This document shows positions 1 through 8,605 of a DNA stretch of 64,000 bases, piece after piece. The translations under genes were made by a program, and so were the position numbers. Source of the DNA: an uncultured Bacteroidales bacterium (GTDB lineage Bacteria > Bacteroidota > Bacteroidia > Bacteroidales > Bacteroidaceae). Numbering within the stretch: the stretch's first letter is position 1; the number at the start of each line of letters is the position of its first letter. The DNA lies in NCBI GenBank assembly GCA_902800305.1, contig CADCDP010000020.1, positions 16,139 through 80,138 on the forward strand, read 5' to 3'. The notes beneath the pieces were generated by a model. The model was given only the letters and a program-made list of their open reading frames with translations, was not told the DNA's origin and made no database searches.

Positions 1-1268
1 TTCGATGCGTTCACAGCGTTCTGGATGTTGCCGTTCAGACATTCTGCGAGGAAGCCACCAGCGTTCTCCACAGCGAGGAAGAGTTTCCAACCTTCCTTGG
101 CGATGGCATCGGTGAGGTGCTCGATGGTGTAAGAACCACCAGCCACATCGACGAGCTTGTCGAAGTGAGCCTCTTCCTTCAGCAGGAGCTGCTGGTTGCG
201 GGCAATGCGCTCGGCAAAGTCTGTTGGAGTCTCGTATGGCTTGTCGAATGGAGTCACCACGATTGAATCCACGTTGGCGATAGCGGCAGACATGGCCTCT
301 GTCTGAGAACGGAGCAAGTTTACGTAAGAATCGAAGAGGGTCTGGTTGTACTCGGAAGTCATGGCGCACACGTGCATCTGACAAGCGCAATCGCACTTAG
401 GCTCATACTGCTTCACAATCTGTGCCCACAGCATACGGGCAGCGCGGAACTTGGCAATCTCCATGAAGTAGTTGTCGCTCACGCCCATGTTGAACTTGAT
501 GCGCTTGGCTGCTTCTGTAGCATCCACGCCAGCCTCAGTCAACACATTCATGTACTCAGCACCCCAAGCCAGTGCGTACCCCAATTCCTGATAGATGTAA
601 GCACCTGCATTGTTCAGTGCTACAGAGTTGACATTGATGCACTTATAGCCTGGCAGTTCAGCCAATGCTTCAATCAGAGGCTTGGCCTCATTAAGCACAG
701 CCGACACGTCCTTTCCCTTGCAGAGAATCTTCGAGATGGGGTCAAAATTGATGGAACCCTTCAGTTCTGCCAATGGGTAGTTCTTCTCTTTGAAGTACTC
801 CACCAGAATCTGAGCGAGTTCCACACAGTGACGCTGACAAGTCTTGAAGTTCAGCTCCACATACTGAGGCAGGATACCATCGAGCAGGGTAGCGATGAAC
901 TCCTTGCTGATGTTCTTGCCTGGAATCTTGAAACCGAGAGAATCCACACCCTTGTTCAGGATGTCGAGTGCCTTAGCATTCGCTGCCTTAGCATCCTCCA
1001 CGTCAATCTCCTGACGCACAAACCAGAGGTTGTTGTCCTTCTTGTTGCCACGGATGAATGGAAATTCACCGGGCAGAGAATCGACTGCCTTGAGATCCTT
1101 TAAGTCCTCGCGGCGGTAGAAAGGCTGTACGTTGAAGCCTTCGTTGGTTCTCCAAACCAACTTCTTCTGGAAGTCTGCACCCTTGAGGTCAACCTCAATC
1201 TTGTCCAACCACTCTTGTGTGGTAGGTGCCTGAAACTCCGAGAAGAGTTTTTCTTTCATATTAGCCAT
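1..1268 (-). CDS. mutA: Methylmalonyl-CoA mutase small (beta) subunit, 3' end outside window
   Basis: About 422 N-terminal residues are visible, beginning MANMKEKLFSEFQAP, and the frame runs open off the left edge; the family is usually near 620 residues, so roughly a third is missing. The segments YVELNFKTCQRH, GAYIYQELGYALAWG and CAMTSEYNQTLFDSY are typical of the methylmalonyl-CoA mutase TIM-barrel fold. The small subunit does not bind B12 itself; with MutB it interconverts succinyl-CoA and methylmalonyl-CoA in the succinate-propionate route used by Bacteroidales. mutB would be expected beyond the left edge. The start at 1268 gives the longest good N-terminus and lies 98 bases downstream of a clear TACCTTTGT -7 element (1366-1374). 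An in-frame ATG at 1259 is an alternative start. Confidence 0.9.
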   Translation of the reverse strand, partial: MANMKEKLFSEFQAPTTQEWLDKIEVDLKGADFQKKLVWRTNEGFNVQPFYRREDLKDLKAVDSLPGEFPFIRGNKKDNNLWFVRQEIDVEDAKAANAKALDILNKGVDSLGFKIPGKNISKEFIATLLDGILPQYVELNFKTCQRHCVELAQILVEYFKEKNYPLAELKGSINFDPISKILCKGKDVSAVLNEAKPLIEALAELPGYKCINVNSVALNNAGAYIYQELGYALAWGAEYMNVLTEAGVDATEAAKRIKFNMGVSDNYFMEIAKFRAARMLWAQIVKQYEPKCDCACQMHVCAMTSEYNQTLFDSYVNLLRSQTEAMSAAIANVDSIVVTPFDKPYETPTDFAERIARNQQLLLKEEAHFDKLVDVAGGSYTIEHLTDAIAKEGWKLFLAVENAGGFLAECLNGNIQNAVNAS

Positions 1269-1365
1269 AAAATATCAATTAAAAAAGTGTTGTTAAGTGT
1301 GTTTCGCATCCTTTATGTGATAACATAGACAAAAAAGGCTTTTATACCTTTTCGTACAAAAACTT

Positions 1366-1399
1366 ACAAAGGTAGATATTTTTTTTGAATACTACCAAG
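1366..1399 (-). promoter_or_regulatory. Bacteroidota-type promoter of mutA
   Basis: Read on the minus strand, TACCTTTGT at 1366-1374 matches the -7 consensus TAnnTTTG. CTTG at 1396-1399 fits the -33 element with a 21-bp spacer. Transcription would run into mutA with a leader of about 90 nt. Confidence 0.65.
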
Positions 1400-1488
1400 A
1401 TTAAAATGAAAAAAGTTCCATTTTGGCGAAAGAGCAGGTCGTTTAGACCTAATATCGCAACATGAAGATGATAAAAGCCCCTTTCCTT

Positions 1489-2364
1489 TCAGTCGATGAA
1501 TCGTTTGGTCAATCCGCTAAATTCTTCAATGCGTCTGTCGCGAAGGAAAGGCCACCAACGGCGCACATTCTCGCTTCGTTTCATGTCAATATCGATGACC
1601 TCCACCACTTCTTTGTCTTTGGGCGCACAATAAAGAATCTCGCCCTGTGGTCCTGCTACGAAACTGCTGCCCCAGAATTGTATGCCATTGGTCTGTCCTG
1701 AAGGGTCTGGTTCGTGTCCTGTACGGTTGACAGCGATAACGGGTATGCCATTGGTTACGGCATGACCCCGTTGTACAGTCATCCATGCTTCACGCTGGCG
1801 TTCTTGTTCTTCAGGCGTGTCGCTGGATTCATAGCCGATAGCGGTGGGATAAATCAGCAAGTCGGCTCCTTGGAGTGCCATGAGTCTTGCGCCTTCGGGA
1901 TACCACTGGTCCCAGCATACCTGTACGCCAAGCCGTCCCACACTGGTTTGAATGGGGTGGAAACCGAGGTCGCCTGGTGTGAAATAGAACTTTTCATAAT
2001 AGGCAGGGTCGTCGGGAATGTGCATTTTGCGATAGATGCCAGCGATGCTTCCGTCTTGCTCAAAGACTACTGCTGTGTTGTGGTAAAGTCCAGCTGCCCT
2101 GCGTTCGAAAAGAGAGGTGACGATGACGACCCCCAACTCTTGTGCCAACTGTCCGTATCGCTCAGTTGATGAGCCTGGAATTGTTTCTGCCAAATCAAAA
2201 TTTTCCGTATTCTCCACTTGACAGAAATACAATGAGTTATGTAGTTCTTGTAAAACTATAAGTTTAGCACCTTTTTCGGCTGCTTTTCTGATACCTTCTT
2301 CCATGTGAAGGACGTTCTTCTCCACACTTTCTTCACATTGATGTTGTATAATTCCAACTTTCAT
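1489..2364 (-). CDS. aguB: N-carbamoylputrescine amidase-like carbon-nitrogen hydrolase
   Basis: A 291-residue nitrilase-superfamily enzyme, predicted to hydrolyse N-carbamoylputrescine to putrescine, CO2 and ammonia. The Glu-Lys-Cys triad is visible: E in LQELHNSLYF (about residue 41), K in YRKMHIPDD, and C in VQVCWDQWYPE. The QELHN..YF and YYEKFYFTPGD segments fit the AguB branch rather than aliphatic nitrilases. The frame is open 17 codons further upstream, but a TACCTTTGC -7 element at 2387-2395 lies inside that stretch. The start is therefore placed at the ATG at 2364 (MKVGIIQHQ). The usual partner, agmatine deiminase, is not adjacent; mutA lies downstream on the same strand after a 220-bp gap. 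Confidence 0.85.
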   Translation of the reverse strand: MKVGIIQHQCEESVEKNVLHMEEGIRKAAEKGAKLIVLQELHNSLYFCQVENTENFDLAETIPGSSTERYGQLAQELGVVIVTSLFERRAAGLYHNTAVVFEQDGSIAGIYRKMHIPDDPAYYEKFYFTPGDLGFHPIQTSVGRLGVQVCWDQWYPEGARLMALQGADLLIYPTAIGYESSDTPEEQERQREAWMTVQRGHAVTNGIPVIAVNRTGHEPDPSGQTNGIQFWGSSFVAGPQGEILYCAPKDKEVVEVIDIDMKRSENVRRWWPFLRDRRIEEFSGLTKRFID

Positions 2365-2386
2365 GGTTCTTTTGTGATTTCTTTTT

Positions 2387-2395
2387 GCAAAGGTA
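2387..2395 (-). promoter_or_regulatory. -7 promoter element for aguB
   Basis: TACCTTTGC on the minus strand, 23 bases upstream of the ATG at 2364. A CTTG at 2417-2420 is a candidate -33 element with a 21-bp spacer. The element rules out the longer upstream start. Confidence 0.6.
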
Positions 2396-2731
2396 GTAAT
2401 TATTTTCATCACCATCCAAGTTTTTTGTGAGAAAAAGGTGCTGTGAGTGTGTTTCTATTCCTCTCACCCCTTTGTCTGCTTTCCGACCCCCTCATTCCCT
2501 CCCTTGGCGTTAGCGGCTGATGTCTGAATTCATTGGCGGCTTTTGTAATAGGTAATGAGGGGCTCAACGGTTCATTGATTCCCTACATAGAGGAACGGTC
2601 TTGTCAGAGAGAAGCCTTTTGTTGTACAATGGAAAGGGGAAAAAGCTACAAATAATTTCATTTTGTTTACTTTTTTATCTTTCGTATGACACTTTTTTAA
2701 TAAAAACAATTTATTGTCTAACTTTTTTTAG
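2396..2731. other. Intergenic region between divergent aguB and the sensor operon
   Basis: No convincing gene is seen. It holds C-rich and T-rich tracts and a 9-bp inverted repeat, CCCCTCATT at 2488-2496 and AATGAGGGG at 2554-2562, too far apart to be a normal terminator. The right part is strongly AT-rich and leads into the promoter at 2732. Confidence 0.5.
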
Positions 2732-2740
2732 TACCTTTGT
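2732..2740 (+). promoter_or_regulatory. -7 promoter element of the sensor operon
   Basis: TACCTTTGT matches TAnnTTTG and lies in an AT-rich region 66 bases upstream of the ATG at 2806. No -33 TTTG at ideal distance is seen; TTG at 2714-2716 is the nearest. A Shine-Dalgarno-like AAAGGAG sits at 2791-2797. Confidence 0.55.
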
Positions 2741-2805
2741 GGCGGATATAGGTTATATGTCCTCATACTAATAAGTAGATATGTGAAGATAAAGGAGAAA
2801 ATCGC

Positions 2806-3804
2806 ATGAAAAAGGCAGTTTTGTGTAAGTTTTTAGACTTCAAGCGGAAAAAGACTTCTGGCTTGAAGTTCATGCTTATCTTAATTTGGTTGATGCTTGT
2901 GCCGAGTCAGATGGAGGCAGGTGAACCATTTGTGTTCACGACCGTTTGGACAGCACAGGCAGAGTTTGCTGGCTATTATGTGGCAAAAGAAAAAGGTTTT
3001 TACACAGAGGCTGGATTGGACGTGAAAATTCAGCATCCGTCGTTGACCAGTTCGGTGTATCACCGCTTGGAAACAGATGAGTGTAATGCTGGAATGTTTG
3101 CCTTGATGTCGGCTTTGGATATTATTGGGAACAAGGGTACTCCTTTGGTGAATATCTTTCAGACATCCATGAACAGTAGCTATGTCATCGTGTCGCGTTG
3201 GGGAAAGAATCCGCTCACACAAAAAGGCATCCGTATGGCGGTCTATAATTCTGAGCCTAACTATTTGACTTCTATATTGAACATACGTGAAAAGATGAAC
3301 TACGACTGGATTCATTTCGCAGGCAACATCAACGTGTTCCTTTCAGGGGCTGTGGATGCTATGGTGATAGTGACTTACAACGAATATTATCAGCTATTGC
3401 AGGCAGGCTTTAAGATGCCAGAGGAGGGACTTTATCGTTTCTGTGACCATGGATACAATATTCAAGAGAATGGGGTCTATGTGAAACGTGATTATTATGA
3501 GTCTCATCCCCAACAGGTGAAAGCTTTTGCCGCCGCCAGCCGCAAAGGGTGGGAGTGGGCTGCCGAGCATCCTGAAGAAGCTTTGGACATTGTGATGAAG
3601 TATGTGAAGGCCAATAACACGCCTACGAACCGCGTGATGCAGAAGTTGCAACTGCAAGAGATTTTACGTTTGCAGCAAGATAAAGAATCGGGCAAACGTG
3701 AGTTTCGAGTGCGTCCCGATATGGTGAAAAAGGCCAGCCGACTGATGATGGAGTGTGGAATGTTGAAAAGAGAAGTAACCTATAATGAATTGATGGGAAA
3801 ATGA
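2806..3804 (+). CDS. Periplasmic NMT1/THI5-like substrate-binding protein of a sensor operon
   Basis: A 332-residue protein with an N-terminal signal or anchor (hydrophobic stretch around residues 25-40, no lipobox). The NMT1/SsuA-type binding fold follows; FTTVWTAQAEFAGYYVAKEKGFY is characteristic of this family, normally the soluble receptor of ABC importers. No permease or ATPase gene is nearby. Instead its stop overlaps the start of a Cache-HAMP protein (ATGA at 3801-3804), which is itself coupled to a histidine kinase. I infer a ligand-binding accessory of the two-component sensor rather than a transport component. The ligand is unknown; pyrimidine- or sulfonate-like compounds are bound by relatives. 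The start is supported by AAAGGAG nine bases upstream. Confidence 0.75.
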   Translation: MKKAVLCKFLDFKRKKTSGLKFMLILIWLMLVPSQMEAGEPFVFTTVWTAQAEFAGYYVAKEKGFYTEAGLDVKIQHPSLTSSVYHRLETDECNAGMFALMSALDIIGNKGTPLVNIFQTSMNSSYVIVSRWGKNPLTQKGIRMAVYNSEPNYLTSILNIREKMNYDWIHFAGNINVFLSGAVDAMVIVTYNEYYQLLQAGFKMPEEGLYRFCDHGYNIQENGVYVKRDYYESHPQQVKAFAAASRKGWEWAAEHPEEALDIVMKYVKANNTPTNRVMQKLQLQEILRLQQDKESGKREFRVRPDMVKKASRLMMECGMLKREVTYNELMGK

Positions 3805-5285
3805 TAACGAATTATATACGGCAATCTTTAACAGCGCGACTCAGTATTTGGGTCTTAGCCTGTGTGGTGATGCTTTTTATAACAGCTCTTGGCATCCTGT
3901 TCTATTATTCACGTGAAGCCGTGAAGGATGAAGCGGTGGAAAAAGCTACCCAAACATTGGAAGGAACGATGTTGCATGTGGAAAACACATTGCATGAGGT
4001 GGAAGTGGCTGCCAATAATATGAAGTGGTTGGTGGAACAACACATTGACACTCCTGATTCCATGTTTACCTTCAGTCGCAAAATTCTGGAGACAAACCCT
4101 AATCTTAATGGCTGTTCCATCGCTTTCGAACCTTATTATTATCCAGAGAAAGGACGTTATTTCTCGGCTTATTCATATAAAGGCGATTCCATTGAGACAG
4201 AGCAAGAGGGAAATGAACTTTACGAATATCATTGCATGGATTGGTATCTGATTCCCAAATTACTCGACAAACCTTATTGGGTGGAACCGTTTCAGGAGTA
4301 TGATACGGGTGGCATTCAAATCACGGAAGTGATTACGTCATTCTGTCAGCCCATCCACGATTCTGACAATAAGGTGGTCGGTGTCTTGTCTGTCGATCTC
4401 TCACTTCAATGGTTTTCTAATACAATCAGTGAAACGAAACCGTTCCCTAACTCCTACAGCATTTTGTTGGGAAAGGGTGGAGCTTTTCTGGTGCATCCCG
4501 ATTCTACAAAACTTTTTTATGAAACTATTTTCACTCCGACATTGCTGAAGCCTGACACCTTGCTGACTTCATTGGGCGAGGCTATGTTGGCGGGTGAAAG
4601 TGGATATAAGGTGTTCCATCGACAAGGCCAAGAAGACCAATATGTTTTCTATAAGCCTTTCGCTCATACGGATTGGAGTGTTGCCATTGTGTGTTCCGAA
4701 AGTGACATCTTCGAACCCTATAACAGTTTGCAGCGCTATTTGATGGCCATCACTATTATTGGTTTGTTCTTACTGCTTTTCTTCTGTATTTTTGTCATTC
4801 GTCGTAGCTTACGCCCGTTAAAGATGTTGGCAAATTCTGCTCAACATATTTCGAATGGAGAATTTGAAGAGATAGTTCCAGAAAGTCATCGATACGATGA
4901 GATAGGGCATTTGCAGCGTAGTTTCGCCGTGATGCGGAGGTCGTTGGCTGAGTATATCGGAAGAATGCGTCATTCCACAGAAACGCTGACACAACGTAAT
5001 CGCGAACTGATGACGGCCAACGAATTGGCAAAGGAGGCTGATCGTGTCAAGACGGCATTCATTAACAACATGACAGACCAGATGGCACAGCCTGTCAGCA
5101 TTATTGCCAGTGAGAGCGACATGATTCGGGAAGGACACCAGCATTTCTCGGACGAGGAGATGAAGGAGCATGTTGACAAGATGTTGGAAAATACCGAAAT
5201 TGTTACTATTTTGTTGAATCAGTTATTGGATGCTTCGCAAAACGGAGCACCGACATTGTCTAACGAAGAAACACCTGCACCATGA
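3801..5285 (+). CDS. Cache-HAMP sensor with a degenerate, ATPase-less kinase tail
   Basis: 494 residues. A first membrane segment (about 14-35) is followed by a periplasmic Cache-like domain (to about 310), a second membrane segment (about 313-335, GLFLLLFFCIFVI), a HAMP domain, a coiled coil and a relic of the DHp helix pair. It aligns along its whole length with the next gene, so the two are tandem paralogues. In the H-box the phospho-acceptor is replaced: TDQMAQP with Asp426 stands where the neighbour has THQVRTP with His427. The protein then stops after DHp, with no HATPase domain. It cannot be a conventional kinase; a heterodimer partner or ligand-sensing regulator of the neighbour is likely. 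It is coupled on both sides by ATGA overlaps. Confidence 0.85.
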   Translation: MITNYIRQSLTARLSIWVLACVVMLFITALGILFYYSREAVKDEAVEKATQTLEGTMLHVENTLHEVEVAANNMKWLVEQHIDTPDSMFTFSRKILETNPNLNGCSIAFEPYYYPEKGRYFSAYSYKGDSIETEQEGNELYEYHCMDWYLIPKLLDKPYWVEPFQEYDTGGIQITEVITSFCQPIHDSDNKVVGVLSVDLSLQWFSNTISETKPFPNSYSILLGKGGAFLVHPDSTKLFYETIFTPTLLKPDTLLTSLGEAMLAGESGYKVFHRQGQEDQYVFYKPFAHTDWSVAIVCSESDIFEPYNSLQRYLMAITIIGLFLLLFFCIFVIRRSLRPLKMLANSAQHISNGEFEEIVPESHRYDEIGHLQRSFAVMRRSLAEYIGRMRHSTETLTQRNRELMTANELAKEADRVKTAFINNMTDQMAQPVSIIASESDMIREGHQHFSDEEMKEHVDKMLENTEIVTILLNQLLDASQNGAPTLSNEETPAP

Positions 5286-7201
5286 AAAATCCTATTTCCC
5301 TAATACGGCATTCCCTTTCCTTGAGGTTGTCCCTCATGGTTTTGTCCTTTGCTGTGCTTATTTTTGTTGTTTCACTTGGGTTTCTATACATACGGACTCG
5401 AAACTTCATACGGCAGGATGCCATGGAACGAGCCACAAAAGTGCTAAATAACACAGCACTTCGAGTGGATGAGATTCTGGATGAAGTAGAAATTGCCACC
5501 AACAATACAGAATGGTTGGTACGCACCCATCTTAACCCAGACTCTGTAGAGGTATTCTCGCGCCGTGTTCTTTTGCAGAACCCCAATATTTATGGTTGTT
5601 CCATTGCTTTCGAACCTTATTATTTCCCCGAAAAAGGGCAATATTACTCCATTTATTCTGGAAAAGAGAATGGAAAAATAGAGACAGAGCAAGAAGGTAA
5701 TGATGACTATCGTTATTTTGGCATGGATTGGTACAAAATCCCGATGGAACGCAAAGGAGCAAGTTGGGTTGATCCATTCTATGACTACTATCTTGACACG
5801 GTCTATGTGACGGAGATGATAACTTCTTATAGCAAGCCTTTCACAGATAAGTCTGGACGTTACATTGGCGTCATTTCTACAGACTTGTCATTGAAATGGC
5901 TCTCGCAGACCATCTCGGCAGAGAAGCCTTCGCCGCGTTCTTACTGTATTATGCTGGGTAAAGATGGAAATTATTTTGTCCATCCTGATACAACGAAATT
6001 GGTCTATCAAGGTATTTTCACGGGAGCAGACCCAATAAAAGATGCAGAACTTATTTGGCTGGGGCGTGATATGGTGGCTGGACGAGAAGGTACGAAGCAA
6101 GTCCATATTGATGGAGAGAATTGCTATGTCTTCTATTGTCAGTTGCCACGTACAGGGTGGAGTCTTGCTGTTGTCTATCCTGAAAGTGAGATATTCAGGG
6201 GGTACAACCACCTATTTTACATCGTTCTTGCCATTATCGTCATAGGTTTGATATTGATGCTTTTCCTCTGTAGGCATATTGTCAACAAAGCTCTGATTCC
6301 TGTTAACCAGCTTGCCCAGCAGGCACACCATATTTCAGCAGGAAACTTTGACAAGCGAATGCCAAAGAGTCAGCGTATAGATGCTGTCGGGCAGTTGCAA
6401 AACAGTTTTGGAGAGATGCAGCAGTCCATCGTGAAATATGTAACTGACATTCAACGTACAAATGACGAAATAGAGCAACGGAATGAAGAGTTGGTAAAGG
6501 CAAATGAACTTGCGCATGAGGCTGACTTGAAGAAGACCGCATTCATGCAAGACATTACGCATCAGGTGCGTACACCACTTAACATTATCACAGGATTTGC
6601 TCAAGTGTTGCGGGAAGGTGCTCAGTTTGTCTCTGAAGAGGAAATGGCGATGATTATTGATGCCATGCAGGAAAATTCCAAGAACATTACGGGCATTATC
6701 AGTATGTTGATGGCGGCTTCCTATCTCGAAACGCATACCAGCCTCGATTTGGCCGACGAAGTTCTGTGTAACGATATGTGTCGGAAGGTGGCAAATGGTC
6801 TCAAACTGAAATCGCCCGACATGGTGAAACTCGATGTGCAGACTTCCTTGCCCGATGCGTTCTGTATTCGGACGAACCGTGAGTTCCTACAGAAGATTTT
6901 GCAGGAGTTGATGGACAATGCTAATAAGTTCACCCGTCAGGGACAGATTACGATTGGATGCGAGTCGAATGGCAATGGTACTGTGAACTTCATTGTGACA
7001 GATACGGGCATTGGCATCGCAGAGGAAGACCACCAGCTGATTTTCGCCCAGTTCACGAAACTGGATGATTTCACGGAAGGCATAGGCTTGGGGCTTACTC
7101 TTTGCAAGCGTGTTGCTCTTCTGCTGGGTGGCGACCTCAATATTGATGCTGACTATACCCAAGGTGCTCGCTTCATCCTTACGTTGCCAATCGGGAATTA
7201 G
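5282..7201 (+). CDS. Cache-HAMP sensor histidine kinase
   Basis: 639 residues: TM1 (about 15-37), a periplasmic Cache-like domain, TM2 (about 310-332), HAMP, coiled coil, HisKA with H-box ITHQVRTPLN (His427), and a HATPase_c domain with N-box ELMDNANKFT, G1 DTGIGI and G2 EGIGLGLTL. All key residues for autophosphorylation are present. No receiver domain or response-regulator gene is in the operon, so its target is encoded elsewhere. It starts in an ATGA overlap with the pseudokinase paralogue and is followed by a strong terminator (7229-7266). It probably works with the upstream binding protein and pseudokinase as one sensory unit. Confidence 0.9.
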   Translation: MKNPISLIRHSLSLRLSLMVLSFAVLIFVVSLGFLYIRTRNFIRQDAMERATKVLNNTALRVDEILDEVEIATNNTEWLVRTHLNPDSVEVFSRRVLLQNPNIYGCSIAFEPYYFPEKGQYYSIYSGKENGKIETEQEGNDDYRYFGMDWYKIPMERKGASWVDPFYDYYLDTVYVTEMITSYSKPFTDKSGRYIGVISTDLSLKWLSQTISAEKPSPRSYCIMLGKDGNYFVHPDTTKLVYQGIFTGADPIKDAELIWLGRDMVAGREGTKQVHIDGENCYVFYCQLPRTGWSLAVVYPESEIFRGYNHLFYIVLAIIVIGLILMLFLCRHIVNKALIPVNQLAQQAHHISAGNFDKRMPKSQRIDAVGQLQNSFGEMQQSIVKYVTDIQRTNDEIEQRNEELVKANELAHEADLKKTAFMQDITHQVRTPLNIITGFAQVLREGAQFVSEEEMAMIIDAMQENSKNITGIISMLMAASYLETHTSLDLADEVLCNDMCRKVANGLKLKSPDMVKLDVQTSLPDAFCIRTNREFLQKILQELMDNANKFTRQGQITIGCESNGNGTVNFIVTDTGIGIAEEDHQLIFAQFTKLDDFTEGIGLGLTLCKRVALLLGGDLNIDADYTQGARFILTLPIGN

Positions 7202-7228
7202 AAACGAAAGGAATCTTTTTGGACAAAG

Positions 7229-7266
7229 AAAAACGAGACTCAAAGTTTACGAGTCTCGTTTTTTTA
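7229..7266 (+). terminator. Intrinsic terminator of the sensor operon
   Basis: A 13-bp inverted repeat (7229-7241 with 7251-7263, core ACGAGACTC / GAGTCTCGT), a 9-base loop and a run of seven T. It lies 28 bases after the kinase stop codon. Confidence 0.9.
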
Positions 7267-7331
7267 TAAGAATGTTAAGAGTTTTTCGCAAAAAGTTTTA
7301 TTGACAAGACCTTTATGCCATTGAAAATTCG

Positions 7332-7340
7332 TAACTTTGC
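7332..7340 (+). promoter_or_regulatory. -7 promoter element of the aminotransferase gene
   Basis: TAACTTTGC, 36 bases upstream of the ATG at 7376. It overlaps an upstream in-frame ATG at 7337, which argues against that longer start. Confidence 0.6.
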
Positions 7341-7375
7341 ACCACTTTTGCAAAAGAATTATACATTATTTAAAT

Positions 7376-8578
7376 ATGCCGAAAATTTCTATTCGAGGAA
7401 CGGAGATGCCGAGTTCTCCTATCCGCAAATTGGCTCCTTTGGCTGATGCCGCCAAGAAGCGCGGTGTGAAAGTCTATCACTTGAACATTGGACAGCCTGA
7501 CCTGCCAACCCCGCAAGTTGCCATCGATGCTATCAAGAATATCGACCGCAAGATTTTGGAGTACAGTCCTTCACAGGGCTATCGCAGCTATCGCGAGAAA
7601 CTGGTCAACTACTATGCGAAGTATGACATTAACTTAACGGCAGACGATATTATCATCACCAGTGGTGGTTCAGAGGCGGTGCTTTTCTCTTTCTTGGCTT
7701 GTCTGAATCCAGGTGACGAAATTATCGTGCCAGAACCTGCCTACGCCAACTACATGGCTTTCGCTATTTCGGCAGGTGCCGTGATTCGCACGATTGCCAC
7801 GACCATCGATGAAGGTTTCTCGCTTCCGAAAGTGGAGAAGTTCGAGGAACTCATCAATGAGCGCACACGTGCCATCCTTATCTGCAATCCTAATAACCCG
7901 ACTGGTTATCTTTATACGCGCCGCGAAATGAACCAGATTCGCGACCTCGTGAAGAAGTACGACCTTTATCTCTTCTCCGACGAAGTCTATCGTGAGTTCA
8001 TTTACACGGGTTCTCCCTACATTTCGGCTTGCCATCTGGAGGGTATCGAAGAGAATGTGGTGCTGATAGATTCTGTATCAAAGCGTTACAGCGAATGTGG
8101 AATCCGTATTGGTGCGCTTATCACGAAGAACGAGGAGATTCGCAAGGCTGTGATGAAGTTCTGTCAGGCGCGTCTTTCTCCACCGCTTATCGGTCAGATT
8201 GCTGCTGAGGCAAGCTTGGATGCGCCGGAGGAGTACAGTCGTGATGTCTATGATGAATATGTGGAGCGCCGTAAGTGCCTTATCGATGGATTGAACCGTA
8301 TTCCAGGTGTCTATTCGCCCATTCCGATGGGTGCATTCTACACCGTGGCTAAACTTCCAGTTGACGATTGCGAGAAGTTCTGTGCGTGGTGTCTGTCTGA
8401 TTTCCAGTACGAAGGGGAAACCGTGATGATGGCTCCTGCTTCGGGTTTCTACACGACGCCAGGTGCTGGTAAAAACGAGGTGCGTATTGCATACGTATTG
8501 AAGAAAGAAGACCTTGTTCGTGCGCTCTTCGTGTTACGTAAGGCATTGGAGGCGTATCCAGGTCGAGTGAAGGATTGA
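7376..8578 (+). CDS. PLP-dependent class I/II aminotransferase (aspartate aminotransferase-like)
   Basis: 400 residues from MPKISIRGTEMPSSPIRKL. The fold-type I aminotransferase signature is clear: NIGQPDLPTP, SGGSEAVLF, CNPNNPTGYLYT, LFSDEVYREF and the lysine in SVSKRYSECGIRIG that would form the Schiff base with pyridoxal phosphate. Relatives in Bacteroidales are annotated as aspartate or broad-specificity aminotransferases; the exact amino-acid substrate cannot be read from the sequence. The ATG at 7376 is preferred because an earlier in-frame ATG overlaps the promoter. The 3' end lies in an 8-bp tandem repeat that continues to the next gene. Confidence 0.85.
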   Translation: MPKISIRGTEMPSSPIRKLAPLADAAKKRGVKVYHLNIGQPDLPTPQVAIDAIKNIDRKILEYSPSQGYRSYREKLVNYYAKYDINLTADDIIITSGGSEAVLFSFLACLNPGDEIIVPEPAYANYMAFAISAGAVIRTIATTIDEGFSLPKVEKFEELINERTRAILICNPNNPTGYLYTRREMNQIRDLVKKYDLYLFSDEVYREFIYTGSPYISACHLEGIEENVVLIDSVSKRYSECGIRIGALITKNEEIRKAVMKFCQARLSPPLIGQIAAEASLDAPEEYSRDVYDEYVERRKCLIDGLNRIPGVYSPIPMGAFYTVAKLPVDDCEKFCAWCLSDFQYEGETVMMAPASGFYTTPGAGKNEVRIAYVLKKEDLVRALFVLRKALEAYPGRVKD

Positions 8579-8603
8579 AGGATTGAAAAATTGAAGGATT
8601 GAA
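8572..8603 (+). repeat. Octamer tandem repeat, four units of GGATTGAA
   Basis: GGATTGAA, GGATTGAA, AAATTGAA and GGATTGAA run without gaps (8-bp period). The array includes the TGA stop of the aminotransferase (8576-8578) and ends two bases before the GTG start of the next gene. Confidence 0.9.
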
Positions 8604-8605
8604 GT

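Noticed and set aside
372..1103. 243-codon plus-strand open frame
   Set aside because: Antisense shadow of the methylmalonyl-CoA mutase gene.
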